A stretch of 51,703 nucleotides of DNA from a virus, in the IMG/VR virus record IMGVR_UViG_3300014911_000009, positions 1 to 51,703 of that record, one strand, 5' to 3'. A program made the translations under genes and the position numbers. Shown piece after piece: positions 36,875 to 45,211 of the stretch. Position 1 is the first letter of the stretch. The number at the start of each line of letters is the position of its first letter. Below the pieces are notes generated by a model. The model ran no database searches and was not told the DNA's origin. It worked only from the letters and a program-made list of their open reading frames with translations.

Positions 36875-37954
36875 ATGCATCCACAGAACAAATATAATAT
36901 AGAAAAATTTTTGAAAAACGAGCAGGTACGAGCAATCAACGGTAGTTTTGCTCGTAACACAATAGATCAACGGAGAGTCTTTTTGAATGGGTTTGCCCGT
37001 TTCTTGGGGGATACGCTTTTTCAAAATGTTAGAATAGAAGATATACAAAATTATATTTTCTATAAAACTCGAAAGGAAGAAAAAAAATGCTGGCATTTTG
37101 GCACCTGCACAATCCCCAATTTCATGACTAACCTGGAGATATTTTACGCATGGATGATGGATGAGGGTCAAATCGAACATAATCCTGCAACCCAGACTAA
37201 ACAGTATTACAGGGATTCATCTTTGAATGGAAGGTCAAAACCAAAAACACCTAGAGGACGAACCCCTTTACCACCGGAACATCTTTTCCAGGAGATCTTT
37301 TATTCTAACCGATTGACCTTGCTAGAGCTAGTGGTAGTCAATTTGTGTGACCAGTATTTTAGAATAGAGGAACTCCCTAAAATAGAATTAGATGATATTG
37401 ATTTTGAAACGGGGATGGTTTCTCTAGTCAAAGAAAAGGTAAAAGGCAAAGAAGATAAATTCCCTGTTCTGGTTAATAAATTTTTTGATCCTCCAGATTA
37501 TAGGTTGAGGCTTATCAAAGCATATATCGAGCAAGAAAGACCAATAAATGTTGATTCTCCATATCTTCTTGTGGCCAATTCCCATACCGAGGAGTATTAT
37601 CACAGTACCTATAAACCCCGTAGAAACATGTACTCTACTTCGGGGATGCAAAGAATCTTCAAAAGAGCAATACAAAAAGTCTTCCCCAATGATGAGAGAT
37701 TGCAAAAAATGTTTACTTCCAGGGTAATGAGACATCACTGTGTTACGATGTTTCTGAATGGAAGCTATGGAGACAGTAGCCCCTGGAAATTGGTTCCAAT
37801 GCTAGGACACAAAGACATTAATACTATCTCAGCCTATACTGATTTTAGGAAAGAAGACCTTATTAATGCCTGTTTGGGGGAAGTGAAAAAATGCAAGTCT
37901 TGTAAACAGGTAGTTGAAGAAACTTTTACAGAGTCTCAGCCAGAAAGTCCCTGA
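36875..37954 (+). CDS. Tyrosine recombinase, C-terminus truncated by a repeat
   Basis: 359 residues from ATG 36875 (ACGGAGGTG upstream). A SAM-like core-binding domain (about 5-115) precedes the catalytic domain: Arg near 163 (YFRIEEL), Lys near 190, RVMRHH with Arg 286, LGHKDI with His 312 and nucleophile Tyr 321 in SAYTDF. The usual first His of HxxR is Arg here. CKSCKQ (about 340) begins a zinc ribbon, but the 50-bp repeat then enters and stops translation; the missing CPHCGE lies beyond it in another frame. Could integrate the phage or act on the cassette sites. Confidence 0.8.
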   Translation: MHPQNKYNIEKFLKNEQVRAINGSFARNTIDQRRVFLNGFARFLGDTLFQNVRIEDIQNYIFYKTRKEEKKCWHFGTCTIPNFMTNLEIFYAWMMDEGQIEHNPATQTKQYYRDSSLNGRSKPKTPRGRTPLPPEHLFQEIFYSNRLTLLELVVVNLCDQYFRIEELPKIELDDIDFETGMVSLVKEKVKGKEDKFPVLVNKFFDPPDYRLRLIKAYIEQERPINVDSPYLLVANSHTEEYYHSTYKPRRNMYSTSGMQRIFKRAIQKVFPNDERLQKMFTSRVMRHHCVTMFLNGSYGDSSPWKLVPMLGHKDINTISAYTDFRKEDLINACLGEVKKCKSCKQVVEETFTESQPESP

Positions 37955-37975
37955 ATTTATTCAGGAGAGTGTCAA
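37926..37975 (+). repeat. Dispersed 50-bp palindromic repeat inside the recombinase gene
   Basis: Exact reverse complement of 21310-21359. Taking out 52 bp (the repeat plus two flanking bases) restores an open frame giving CKSCKQVVEETFCPHCGETL, a normal C-terminal zinc ribbon, which shows the direction of the event: insertion into an intact gene. Confidence 0.85.
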
Positions 37976-38019
37976 TTTCTGCCCACATTGTGGAGAGACA
38001 TTGAAAGAGAGGCGGTTTA

Positions 38020-39126
38020 ATGATAATTGAACTTGGTTTAACTGGACTTGCTACTTGGGGGTTATATAAATTAGTCAATAGGAAGGATAAAACCAGAGTT
38101 GATGTACAAGATGACTATTATGAAGATATTGAAAAAGATGAGGTTCTTATCTCGGATGAAAGACCCCAGGGGTGGTCTGAATTCATCGGGAATAAGGATG
38201 TAGTTGAGTCTCTAAGGGTAGCGTGTGAGTTTGCCAGACGTACTGACAACACGTTAGGAAATATTCTTTTATTGGGTTCTGCTGGTACAGGAAAAACTTC
38301 ACTGGCACGTATCATAGCAAAAGAAATGGGGTATTGTTTCTTTGATATGAACGGTACCACTATGTCAAATATGACAGACATATACCATACAGTAACACGG
38401 ATGGCTAAGTGGTTAGAGGAAAGAGATGAGAAGGTGATCCTGTTTCTTGATGAAATACACGCCCTGGATGGCAATACTGCTATGGTCAGGGAAACCTTGA
38501 AGCCGTTAATCGAGGAGCATATCTTCAAAACAAACCTCCTAAAAATGGATGACGGAACTATGAAGAGAATACGCCCCTGGTCTCATCAATTACCTCCCTT
38601 TACGGTGATTGGAGCTACAGACCAGGATATAAAAGACAAAGCTATTAGATCGAGATTTAGAGTTTATACCCTGGCAAAATATAGCACGCTGGAGATTGAA
38701 AAGATAGTCAGAAATTTCTGCAAAAAGACGGACAAGGAATTTGATGATGGGGCAATCAGATTGATAGCAGAACGTAGCCGATTGAACCCTAGATTAGCAA
38801 TTCATAATACGAAAGAGATATGGGAGTATGCCTTTGTACGTGATATGAAGTATGCAACGTATGCCCTTGCGAAAGAGGTTTTACAGGAGAGAAAGAAAAT
38901 CTACGAATACGGCCTCACACTTGATGACATCAGGTATTTACAGAAATTAAATAGTGTCGGCAGACCGACAGGAGAAACTACGTTAAGAAAAACCTTGAGA
39001 CTCCCTGACGTTACCTTCCAGGAAACAGAGGAATTGTTATTCGATTTGGGGTTTGCAGAAGCAACCCCAAGGGGAAGGAAAATAACAGAGGTAGGGAGTG
39101 AGTGGTTGGGAAAGGAGAATACTTGA
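38020..39126 (+). CDS. RuvB-like AAA ATPase
   Basis: 368 residues. Short hydrophobic N-terminus, then FIGNKDVVESLRVACEFARR like the RuvB opening, Walker A LLLGSAGTGKTSLAR (about 83-97), Walker B VILFLDEIHALD (about 139-150), sensor 1 FTVIGATDQ and a DNA-binding-like winged helix at the end. It resembles RuvB but has an unusual N-terminal membrane-type segment. With RusA it could migrate and resolve junctions. Start ATG 38020 follows GAGGCGG. Confidence 0.8.
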   Translation: MIIELGLTGLATWGLYKLVNRKDKTRVDVQDDYYEDIEKDEVLISDERPQGWSEFIGNKDVVESLRVACEFARRTDNTLGNILLLGSAGTGKTSLARIIAKEMGYCFFDMNGTTMSNMTDIYHTVTRMAKWLEERDEKVILFLDEIHALDGNTAMVRETLKPLIEEHIFKTNLLKMDDGTMKRIRPWSHQLPPFTVIGATDQDIKDKAIRSRFRVYTLAKYSTLEIEKIVRNFCKKTDKEFDDGAIRLIAERSRLNPRLAIHNTKEIWEYAFVRDMKYATYALAKEVLQERKKIYEYGLTLDDIRYLQKLNSVGRPTGETTLRKTLRLPDVTFQETEELLFDLGFAEATPRGRKITEVGSEWLGKENT

Positions 39127-39178
39127 ACTCATGGAGATGCATTTTTGGGATCGGCGAAGCCACGCTTATAGAGTGTAT

Positions 39179-39210
39179 CAACTACCCCTGAATTTATTCA
39201 GGGGTAGTTG
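39179..39210. repeat. Perfect 15-bp palindrome at a convergent junction
   Basis: CAACTACCCCTGAAT-TT-ATTCAGGGGTAGTTG. It encodes the last residues (STTPE) and stop of the primase-helicase and shares the CCTGAATAAATTCAGG core with the 50-bp dispersed repeat. No T tract on either side, so it is not a classical terminator, though it could block convergent transcripts. Confidence 0.7.
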
Positions 39211-41974
39211 ACACAAAATCCCTCCATGCTCCAGGATAAGGCTTAGAAGGGTCTATCTTCATCACAAAATGCCCTTTAGTTAGCATTGTCCTCTTATGTT
39301 GTTGTCGAGTGGGGAGATCTAATTGATAACTTCCTAGAGATATCCCTTCATTTTTCAGAGCGTTTCTAATGTCTGTTTGTTTGAACAATACACTACTTCC
39401 CGTTGCCCGCCTGTAGTAACGTGTGTACTCATTCCACACATTTCTGAATTTTAATGCTATTATTTTTTTGTTTCCATTCGTGATTATCCAGTAATCTATG
39501 TTCTGACGTAAAACCTTTTTGTATGCCATTACATTTAAATCTTCTATAAATTGGGTCGTAATCTTAACCTCTTCGCTGTCTTGCATTTGTTCTTTGTATG
39601 CCTCACCTACAACCCTCCACATTTCCCCTATTTTTCCTTCCTTTTCTTTTTCTGTTAGCACTCCATAATATTCTGCAAAATCAAGGATATTTTTATACCC
39701 CCAAACAATAACAGAGTAATTTTTAACTTCCCTGTCTACCTCACTGCCCTGAGTCCTTAAAATGAGTGTCTTTGATATTCCTCTAAGACTATCTATCCTC
39801 TTTTGAATATTCTGGCTAAATATCCATCGAATGTAATGAGACATTAAAAGAGTATATCTTCCTTGATTATCCAAGATGGTGTTGTATAGTTCCGCCGATC
39901 TATCCTGTTGATTTCTCGACATCTGAATCTGGACCGTTCGGTTTCTTGATGCTGCTGATTGCGTCATCTCTTCACCGGCAATACAGAGACAGACATTTTG
40001 GGGAGTAATGCTTCTCATCTGCCCTGATGGACTACTTTTGTTTGAGTATGAGGCATCGTATAGCCCTTTTAGCATGTCTTCGTATTCCCTTCTTTTCTCG
40101 GGGTTCTTATTCAGTTCAAACTGGTCAAAAAATAGGGGAAAAGAATTGTATGCACATATTGACTGTTTGAATGCAGTGGCACTTGTATCCTGTATGTCTA
40201 TACCAGAATGAGGAACAAAACCAGAGAAATAGGTCATTAGTTCACCAAGCTTTGACTTGCCTTCATTTGTCATGCCGTTGATAAATAGAAAGGGGAACCT
40301 GTAGTCATATTCTTTCTTGATAATTTCTGCAAAGGGAGTAGCAAATAACCATCCAAACGCAAGAACAAACTGTTTATTACCTCGTGATTGGGGTATTTTG
40401 CTTAAAAGAATATCTAAAAGTCTTTTTATCTCATCATTAATTTGTGGCTTATATTCCATTCTGATATTATCTACTCCACCAGGAAGATTAGGGTCGAGAG
40501 AAAGACAAAATCTTTCACCATCAACATAAAAATTACCATCTCTATAAATAGGATAAAAACCATTCTTAGTTATGAGCAGATTGTCTGTAATATAATAGTG
40601 TTTTTCATTCTTGTTGAAATATCCGTATTGACCAATGCCTGTTACAACTGGAATATTGGCTTTTTGGCATACTAACTCAAACATTGTGGTTAAATCTGTT
40701 GCATTACCTCGAAAAAAGAAATCTCCAACAGATTGTATTCTAGTCTTGAACCTGCCTGGATCTGACATAGTTTTAGAATCTATTTCGATAGTTCTTTCTT
40801 CCCTGTTATTCCTTAACCGAAAGGTTCTTTTTGTTTCTTCTACTCCTGCAACTTCCACCTTTTTTATTAACTTCATTGTGAAATTAGTAAAAGAGACCCA
40901 TGTTTTCCCTTTCACTAGCTTATAATATCCATCTTCCCTTTCTAGTATTTCTCTAATCTCTTCACTCTCCTGTGTAATATTTATTATTCGGTCCTTGTTC
41001 TTTATGAAATCCTCTTTTGTTATATATTTAACAAAGTCTTTCTCTATTTTTCCTTTTTTCTTCTTGAAATGAAGCAGAGTATTAATCAAATCCAGGGGAC
41101 TTCCAGATTGAGCACTATGCTCATCTCTAAAGGTATTCTCTTTGATATTAATAAAAAAGTTGTATTCATCCTCCATTTGCCCTGTTCTCAGATAAGCAAT
41201 AGGGCAGGGTAGCCAGAGGATCTTTTTGTTTGCGGAATCAGATTTACTTTTAGTAAAACACTCCTTAGCCCATTTTTTTAAGACCGTTTCAATGCTAATC
41301 ATTCTGTTGTATTCATCAATCTCTTTTTCTATCTCGTCTTTTGGCTTAATAGCCCTTTCTTCCAGTATGAATCTTGTAAAATCATTCCCTCCTTCAAGGA
41401 AAAAGGTCTCCTCTGTAGTCTTGGGAATACCATAGATATGTGGGTTACGACTTGAAAGGAGTCTTACGTTCCAGACAGGAGAATCAGAGATAGAATATAG
41501 ATTGAAGGGTGATGGGGAATATTTTTCGCTCAACCACGATAAAAAGCCATGAAATTTATTAATAAATTCTTCTTTATCTTTTTTTACTGGTTCGGGTAGT
41601 GTGATGATACAGTATACATCGTCTCCTGCATCTCTTATGCTAATTTCACCGAGATGGAAATCTTGCAAGAGGGTCTTACACCAATCTTTTATTTTCCTTC
41701 TGTCATCACGCAAAACAGCATCAGCATGTCGTTTACTATAGTCTTTACGTGCAGATTCATTTAGCAGGAAGGGTATTACTACCTTTTCTACTTGCTTGAA
41801 ATATTGAGGATTGACTATTTCAGAACCCTTGGTCTTTGTTAAAACAGGGTTGACACAATAAAAGTATTCGCCGTGGCCATTGAACGAATGGTTAGCCTGA
41901 AGATGATCTGCTTCACCAGGAATGGCCAGGTATCTATTAGTATTTTCAGTTTTGACTATAAGACCGTGTTTCAT
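39194..41974 (-). CDS. Phage primase-helicase-like protein, 926 aa
   Basis: The C-terminal half carries LFINGMTNEGKSKLGELM (Walker A, about 567-574) followed by FPLFFDQFEL (Walker B-like) and an arginine-rich region (AASRNRTVQIQM), resembling DUF927/SF3-like helicases. The N-terminal region (about 1-190) could be a divergent archaeo-eukaryotic primase domain, and NIKENTFRDEHSAQSGSPLD (about 276-297) resembles a CHC2-type fold without zinc ligands. Placed alone on the minus strand at 39-42 kb. Likely the replicative primase-helicase. Confidence 0.7.
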   Translation of the reverse strand: MKHGLIVKTENTNRYLAIPGEADHLQANHSFNGHGEYFYCVNPVLTKTKGSEIVNPQYFKQVEKVVIPFLLNESARKDYSKRHADAVLRDDRRKIKDWCKTLLQDFHLGEISIRDAGDDVYCIITLPEPVKKDKEEFINKFHGFLSWLSEKYSPSPFNLYSISDSPVWNVRLLSSRNPHIYGIPKTTEETFFLEGGNDFTRFILEERAIKPKDEIEKEIDEYNRMISIETVLKKWAKECFTKSKSDSANKKILWLPCPIAYLRTGQMEDEYNFFINIKENTFRDEHSAQSGSPLDLINTLLHFKKKKGKIEKDFVKYITKEDFIKNKDRIINITQESEEIREILEREDGYYKLVKGKTWVSFTNFTMKLIKKVEVAGVEETKRTFRLRNNREERTIEIDSKTMSDPGRFKTRIQSVGDFFFRGNATDLTTMFELVCQKANIPVVTGIGQYGYFNKNEKHYYITDNLLITKNGFYPIYRDGNFYVDGERFCLSLDPNLPGGVDNIRMEYKPQINDEIKRLLDILLSKIPQSRGNKQFVLAFGWLFATPFAEIIKKEYDYRFPFLFINGMTNEGKSKLGELMTYFSGFVPHSGIDIQDTSATAFKQSICAYNSFPLFFDQFELNKNPEKRREYEDMLKGLYDASYSNKSSPSGQMRSITPQNVCLCIAGEEMTQSAASRNRTVQIQMSRNQQDRSAELYNTILDNQGRYTLLMSHYIRWIFSQNIQKRIDSLRGISKTLILRTQGSEVDREVKNYSVIVWGYKNILDFAEYYGVLTEKEKEGKIGEMWRVVGEAYKEQMQDSEEVKITTQFIEDLNVMAYKKVLRQNIDYWIITNGNKKIIALKFRNVWNEYTRYYRRATGSSVLFKQTDIRNALKNEGISLGSYQLDLPTRQQHKRTMLTKGHFVMKIDPSKPYPGAWRDFVSTTPE

Positions 41975-42047
41975 GTGTTTTAGGCTTTGGAAACCCCATT
42001 ACTTGCAGTGGGGAGGAAAAGCCTATCTCCTTTTTTTAAATTTTTTC

Positions 42048-42079
42048 TTGACAAACTATTGAAGATTTATTACTATAAT
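42048..42079 (+). promoter_or_regulatory. tnpB promoter, apparently leaderless
   Basis: TTGACA (42048-42053), 17 bp, TACTAT (42071-42076) overlapping TATAAT (42074-42079). The expected start coincides with or lies within a few bases of ATG 42084. There is no Shine-Dalgarno sequence. Confidence 0.6.
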
Positions 42080-42083
42080 AATT

Positions 42084-43214
42084 ATGAAACTCACCGTGAA
42101 AGTTAAATTGCTTCCCACTCAAGAACAGAAAGACTCTCTCGTTAAAACCATTGAGGTTTTCAATGAAGCTTGTAATTATATTTCCCAAATAGCTTTCGAG
42201 AAAAAAACCTTTGGCCAAGTAGGTTTACACCATCTTTGCTATCGGGAAGTCAGAAACAAATATAAACTTTCTGCCCAGTTGACCGTTAGGGCAATCGGCA
42301 AAGTTTCTGAGTCCTATCGTGCCGAAAGGAAAACTCTGCATATTTTTAAAAAACATTCGGCACTTGTCTATGATCAAAGGATTCTTTCTTTTAAGGGTCT
42401 CGACACTGTTAGCATTCTCAGTCTTGATGGTAGGTTCAAAATCCCTATCGTTTTTGGTAAATATGCCAAGCTTGATCAAAGAAGAGTTCGAGGACAGGCT
42501 GATCTTATTTACAAGAAAAACAATCTTTTTCTTTACCTTTGCGTAGAACTCCCCGATGGGATACCGATTGACCCCAAAGGAACGCTTGGTGTAGATTTTG
42601 GCATTGTCAATCTTGCTACCACCTCTGATGGAAAAACCTTCTCTGGTAAGCAAGTTAACACCGTGCGTGAACGTATGGCCAAGATTAAAAAATCCTTGCA
42701 GAAACGTAATTCTAAGTCTGCCAAAAGACATCTTAAAAAGCTTTCCGGTAAAGAAAGAAGATTTAAGAAGCACGTGAACCACATCATTTCCAAAAGAATT
42801 GTTCAAATTGCGAAAGACACCTCCCGTGCCATTATCCTTGAGAACCTCAAAGGCTTCAACGGAAGGAAAACGGTTAGGAAAGAACAAAGAGAACAATTTG
42901 GAAAATGGGCTTTTAACGAACTTAGAAGATTTATCGAATATAAGGCACAGATTGCAGGGGTTCCAGTAATCGCTGTTGACCCACGGAATACTAGTCTTAC
43001 CTGTAGTCAATGCGGATATATTTCTAAATCCAACCGAAGATCTCAATCTAAGTTTGTCTGTAAGCAATGTGGTTTCTCCCTAAATGCCGACATAAATGGC
43101 GCAATCAATATTTCTCAAAGGGCTGTCGTAAACCAGCCTATCGCAGTCCATGCTGATGTTGCTATTGCTCCCGTTCCTGGAACTGCAATGCCCCGCCAGC
43201 TTACTACGGGGTAG
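42084..43214 (+). CDS. tnpB: TnpB RNA-guided nuclease
   Basis: 376 residues. RuvC motif I VDFGIVNLAT (Asp near 171), motif II AIILENLKGF (Glu), the zinc ribbon CSQCGYISKSNRR...CKQCG and motif III LNADINGAINI (Asp) are all present, so the nuclease looks intact. N-terminal REC/wedge part starts KLTVKVKLLPTQEQKDSLVK. TnpB cuts DNA at sites next to a target-adjacent motif, guided by omega-RNA, and keeps its element in place. No accompanying TnpA. Confidence 0.92.
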   Translation: MKLTVKVKLLPTQEQKDSLVKTIEVFNEACNYISQIAFEKKTFGQVGLHHLCYREVRNKYKLSAQLTVRAIGKVSESYRAERKTLHIFKKHSALVYDQRILSFKGLDTVSILSLDGRFKIPIVFGKYAKLDQRRVRGQADLIYKKNNLFLYLCVELPDGIPIDPKGTLGVDFGIVNLATTSDGKTFSGKQVNTVRERMAKIKKSLQKRNSKSAKRHLKKLSGKERRFKKHVNHIISKRIVQIAKDTSRAIILENLKGFNGRKTVRKEQREQFGKWAFNELRRFIEYKAQIAGVPVIAVDPRNTSLTCSQCGYISKSNRRSQSKFVCKQCGFSLNADINGAINISQRAVVNQPIAVHADVAIAPVPGTAMPRQLTTG

Positions 43215-43215
43215 T

Positions 43216-43572
43216 TTATCCCAATAACTTATCTGCAATTTTGTCGGCAACTACTGTTAAAATAGCTATTCCAAAAGCTCCCAAAATCCCTATAACTATC
43301 TTTGCCTTTCCAGATAGCACATCTACCTTGACCAATCCATTGGAAATCTTATTGTCCCACAATTCCCATAACTTTGACGTTTGTTTCTCAAGGTGAGACA
43401 CTTTTTGTCCTATCTCGCCTTTAAACAGGCCGTTTTTAATCCTATTTTCAAGAAACTGGTCAAGCTTTGCGTTAATAGAATCAGTCTTTTTATCAAGATT
43501 CTCCACGCTTTCCTTTATCATACCTAAAGTTTCACTAAAACTCGAATGTTCAGAACAGAATTCTCCAGCCAT
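43216..43572 (-). CDS. Hemolysin XhlA/holin-like protein, 118 aa
   Basis: A helical, charged N-terminal region (SETLGMIKESVENLDKKTDS, about 10-70) ends in one membrane helix (KIVIGILGAFGIAILTVVAD, about 90-110) near the C-terminus. That layout matches small XhlA-type or spanin/holin accessory proteins. It follows the DGR genes and directly abuts the TnpB element, whose insertion may have cut off downstream sequence. ATG 43572 follows AAGGAC. Confidence 0.5.
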   Translation of the reverse strand: MAGEFCSEHSSFSETLGMIKESVENLDKKTDSINAKLDQFLENRIKNGLFKGEIGQKVSHLEKQTSKLWELWDNKISNGLVKVDVLSGKAKIVIGILGAFGIAILTVVADKIADKLLG

Positions 43573-43618
43573 TTGTTTGTCCTTGATTATTTATAATCTT
43601 GTCTCCATATCACAAAAA

Positions 43619-43915
43619 TCATATAAAAGTATAATACTTATCTATTTTCTTAATGGTCGCATAAAATGGCAATTCTTTTTTATACATTTCGATTTGCTCA
43701 ATAAGCACTGTTGAACCGGTAAAAAGCACATGTTTCTCCTCATCAAGCATAAATTGTAGAGTAAGGCAAGGGGTCTGTGAATACTTGCTTGCACCGAGAC
43801 GATAATTCAAAATTAGAATCTCCCTATTCAATACATCGTTGATGCTACATTTTGATCCTTCTAAGGGTTGATGGCCTTTTGCAAAATCACTAAAACGTTT
43901 CTTGATTTTGTGCAT
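43619..43915 (-). CDS. DGR-linked small protein, 98 aa
   Basis: ATG 43915 overlaps the 3' end of the reverse transcriptase by 26 bp. MHKIKKRFSDFAKGHQPLEG, then INDVLNREILILNYRLGASK and HVLFTGSTVLIEQIEMYKKE, predicts a compact beta-rich fold (possible OB fold). It is not the usual Avd four-helix protein. Overlap with the RT suggests an accessory role in mutagenic retrohoming, which is inference. Confidence 0.55.
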   Translation of the reverse strand: MHKIKKRFSDFAKGHQPLEGSKCSINDVLNREILILNYRLGASKYSQTPCLTLQFMLDEEKHVLFTGSTVLIEQIEMYKKELPFYATIKKIDKYYTFI

Positions 43916-44918
43916 AATTCAATATCTCCTGTAGTTCATCCAACTTCAGTCTCTTTCTCAAATTATAAGCATTAGCCCATTTTAGCCAACCCATAATAGA
44001 TGCTAAAGATGATCTAAATTGGTCTAGTGTTATTTGACCTTTAATTAACATGTCTGGCAGCTTCTCTAATCTTCTCTTGATTCTTTTTGCTGTACTCTTT
44101 CTAACCAAGATGTATTTTGGGAAATGTCTATATCCCAGAAAGTCAACACCTCGGGATACTGGGAATAAATCACATTTGCTCAAACATAACTTCAATCTGG
44201 CCATTAAAAACTCTTTTATAAGATATGCCATATCACCAAGCCATTTCTTGTCATTATGGAACAGGCAAAAATCGTCACAATAACGGATGTAATGTTTTGT
44301 CTTGTGCTCATGCTTTAGAAATTGGTCTAATTCATTCATATATAAATTCCCAAACCATTGGCTCGTATAGTTGCCAATTGGTACATTTTTGCCGCCTAGG
44401 CATGAATAAATAATGTCTCTAATTAGCCATAATGTATCAGGACATTTAATTTTTTGTTGAATGATCTCATACAAAATATCGTGGTCCACAGAGGGATAAA
44501 ATCTAGAGATATCCATCTTCAGGCAATATTTATTTTTACGAATAAACTCCATTGTACGCCGACTTCCGGCATGAATTCCCTTGCTCTTCCGGCAAGCATA
44601 TGAATCAGAAATAAACATAGCATCCCAAATAGGCTCTACCACATTCATCAAAGCATGTTGCACAATTCGATCTGGATTGAACGGCAATTTATAGATAATA
44701 CGTTTCTTTGGCTCATAAATAATCTTTTCTTTATATTGAGATGTTGTGAAAGTCTTGTTTGTTAATGAATCCTGAATAGCGAAAAGATTCTCATCAAAAT
44801 TTCTGTCAAATCGTTTAATCGTATTTTGCCACCCCTTGCCTTTGCGAGCAGATAAATAGGCTCGATAAATATTGTCAACATTGGTTATTTTAGGCCATAG
44901 GTTGCCGTGCCTTCTCAT
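43890..44918 (-). CDS. Diversity-generating retroelement reverse transcriptase
   Basis: 342 residues. First catalytic Asp in YCLKMDISRFYPSV (about 136), the DGR-type motif IGNYTSQWFGNLY (about 181-193) where group II intron enzymes differ, and RYCDDFCLF (about 212-220) with the two further Asp. The YCDD in place of YADD or YMDD is a minor variant. It would copy the template RNA from 45046-45158 with adenine mutagenesis. ATG 44918 lies 127 nt past the template. Confidence 0.93.
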   Translation of the reverse strand: MRRHGNLWPKITNVDNIYRAYLSARKGKGWQNTIKRFDRNFDENLFAIQDSLTNKTFTTSQYKEKIIYEPKKRIIYKLPFNPDRIVQHALMNVVEPIWDAMFISDSYACRKSKGIHAGSRRTMEFIRKNKYCLKMDISRFYPSVDHDILYEIIQQKIKCPDTLWLIRDIIYSCLGGKNVPIGNYTSQWFGNLYMNELDQFLKHEHKTKHYIRYCDDFCLFHNDKKWLGDMAYLIKEFLMARLKLCLSKCDLFPVSRGVDFLGYRHFPKYILVRKSTAKRIKRRLEKLPDMLIKGQITLDQFRSSLASIMGWLKWANAYNLRKRLKLDELQEILNYAQNQETF

Positions 44919-45045
44919 AAAACTTTTTGATATGGGTAGCTTTCGACTATCCTACTAACTACCCTACATCCTCCGTTTTGTGTTTTGCCAGACTTATGCC
45001 TGACAGGGCCGACAGATCCAGCCAGGAGTATCGCTCCGTCCTGGA

Positions 45046-45158
45046 TCCGACTGCCTGCGACTGCCGATATTCGTATTCGTATTCCAGTGATAGTTATTCG
45101 CATTACGACTCTGGGAACTGCAATTCGTCCCATTATTCCAATTACCGCCCGCCAGCAG
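45046..45158 (-). repeat. DGR template repeat (TR)
   Basis: 113 bp, minus strand, between target gene and RT. Its conceptual translation is Asn-rich (GGNWNNGTNCSS, NTNTNIGSR), the usual enrichment of AAT/AAC codons. It aligns to 45222-45334 without gaps; all 15 differences are at template A. Template A content by count is 33. Confidence 0.95.
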
Positions 45159-45211
45159 TGCACTTTCATGACCTGTCAGCCTCCAAAATTCCCGTGTTAC
45201 GCTCTCTCGAT

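Larger units (their letters stand above)
41975..43230 (+). mobile_element. IS605-type TnpB element without TnpA
   Basis: The single gene tnpB is flanked on the left by a hairpin (AGGCTTT..CCCCA..TGGGG..AAAAGCCT, about 41982-42024) and on the right by CCCCG-CCAGCTTACTA-CGGGG near 43192-43212. These resemble the subterminal palindromes of IS200/IS605 ends. No TnpA is present, so movement needs a Y1 transposase in trans. The guide RNA would overlap the 3' end of tnpB. Exact ends are not determined. Confidence 0.6.

Noticed and set aside
39179-39210. Bidirectional intrinsic terminator
   Set aside because: The stem is perfect, but neither strand has a T tract after it, so it is listed as a palindromic repeat only.
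44915-45169. Frame across the DGR template repeat (84 codons)
   Set aside because: It is a by-product of the Asn-codon-rich template read in another frame; DGR templates are normally untranslated.
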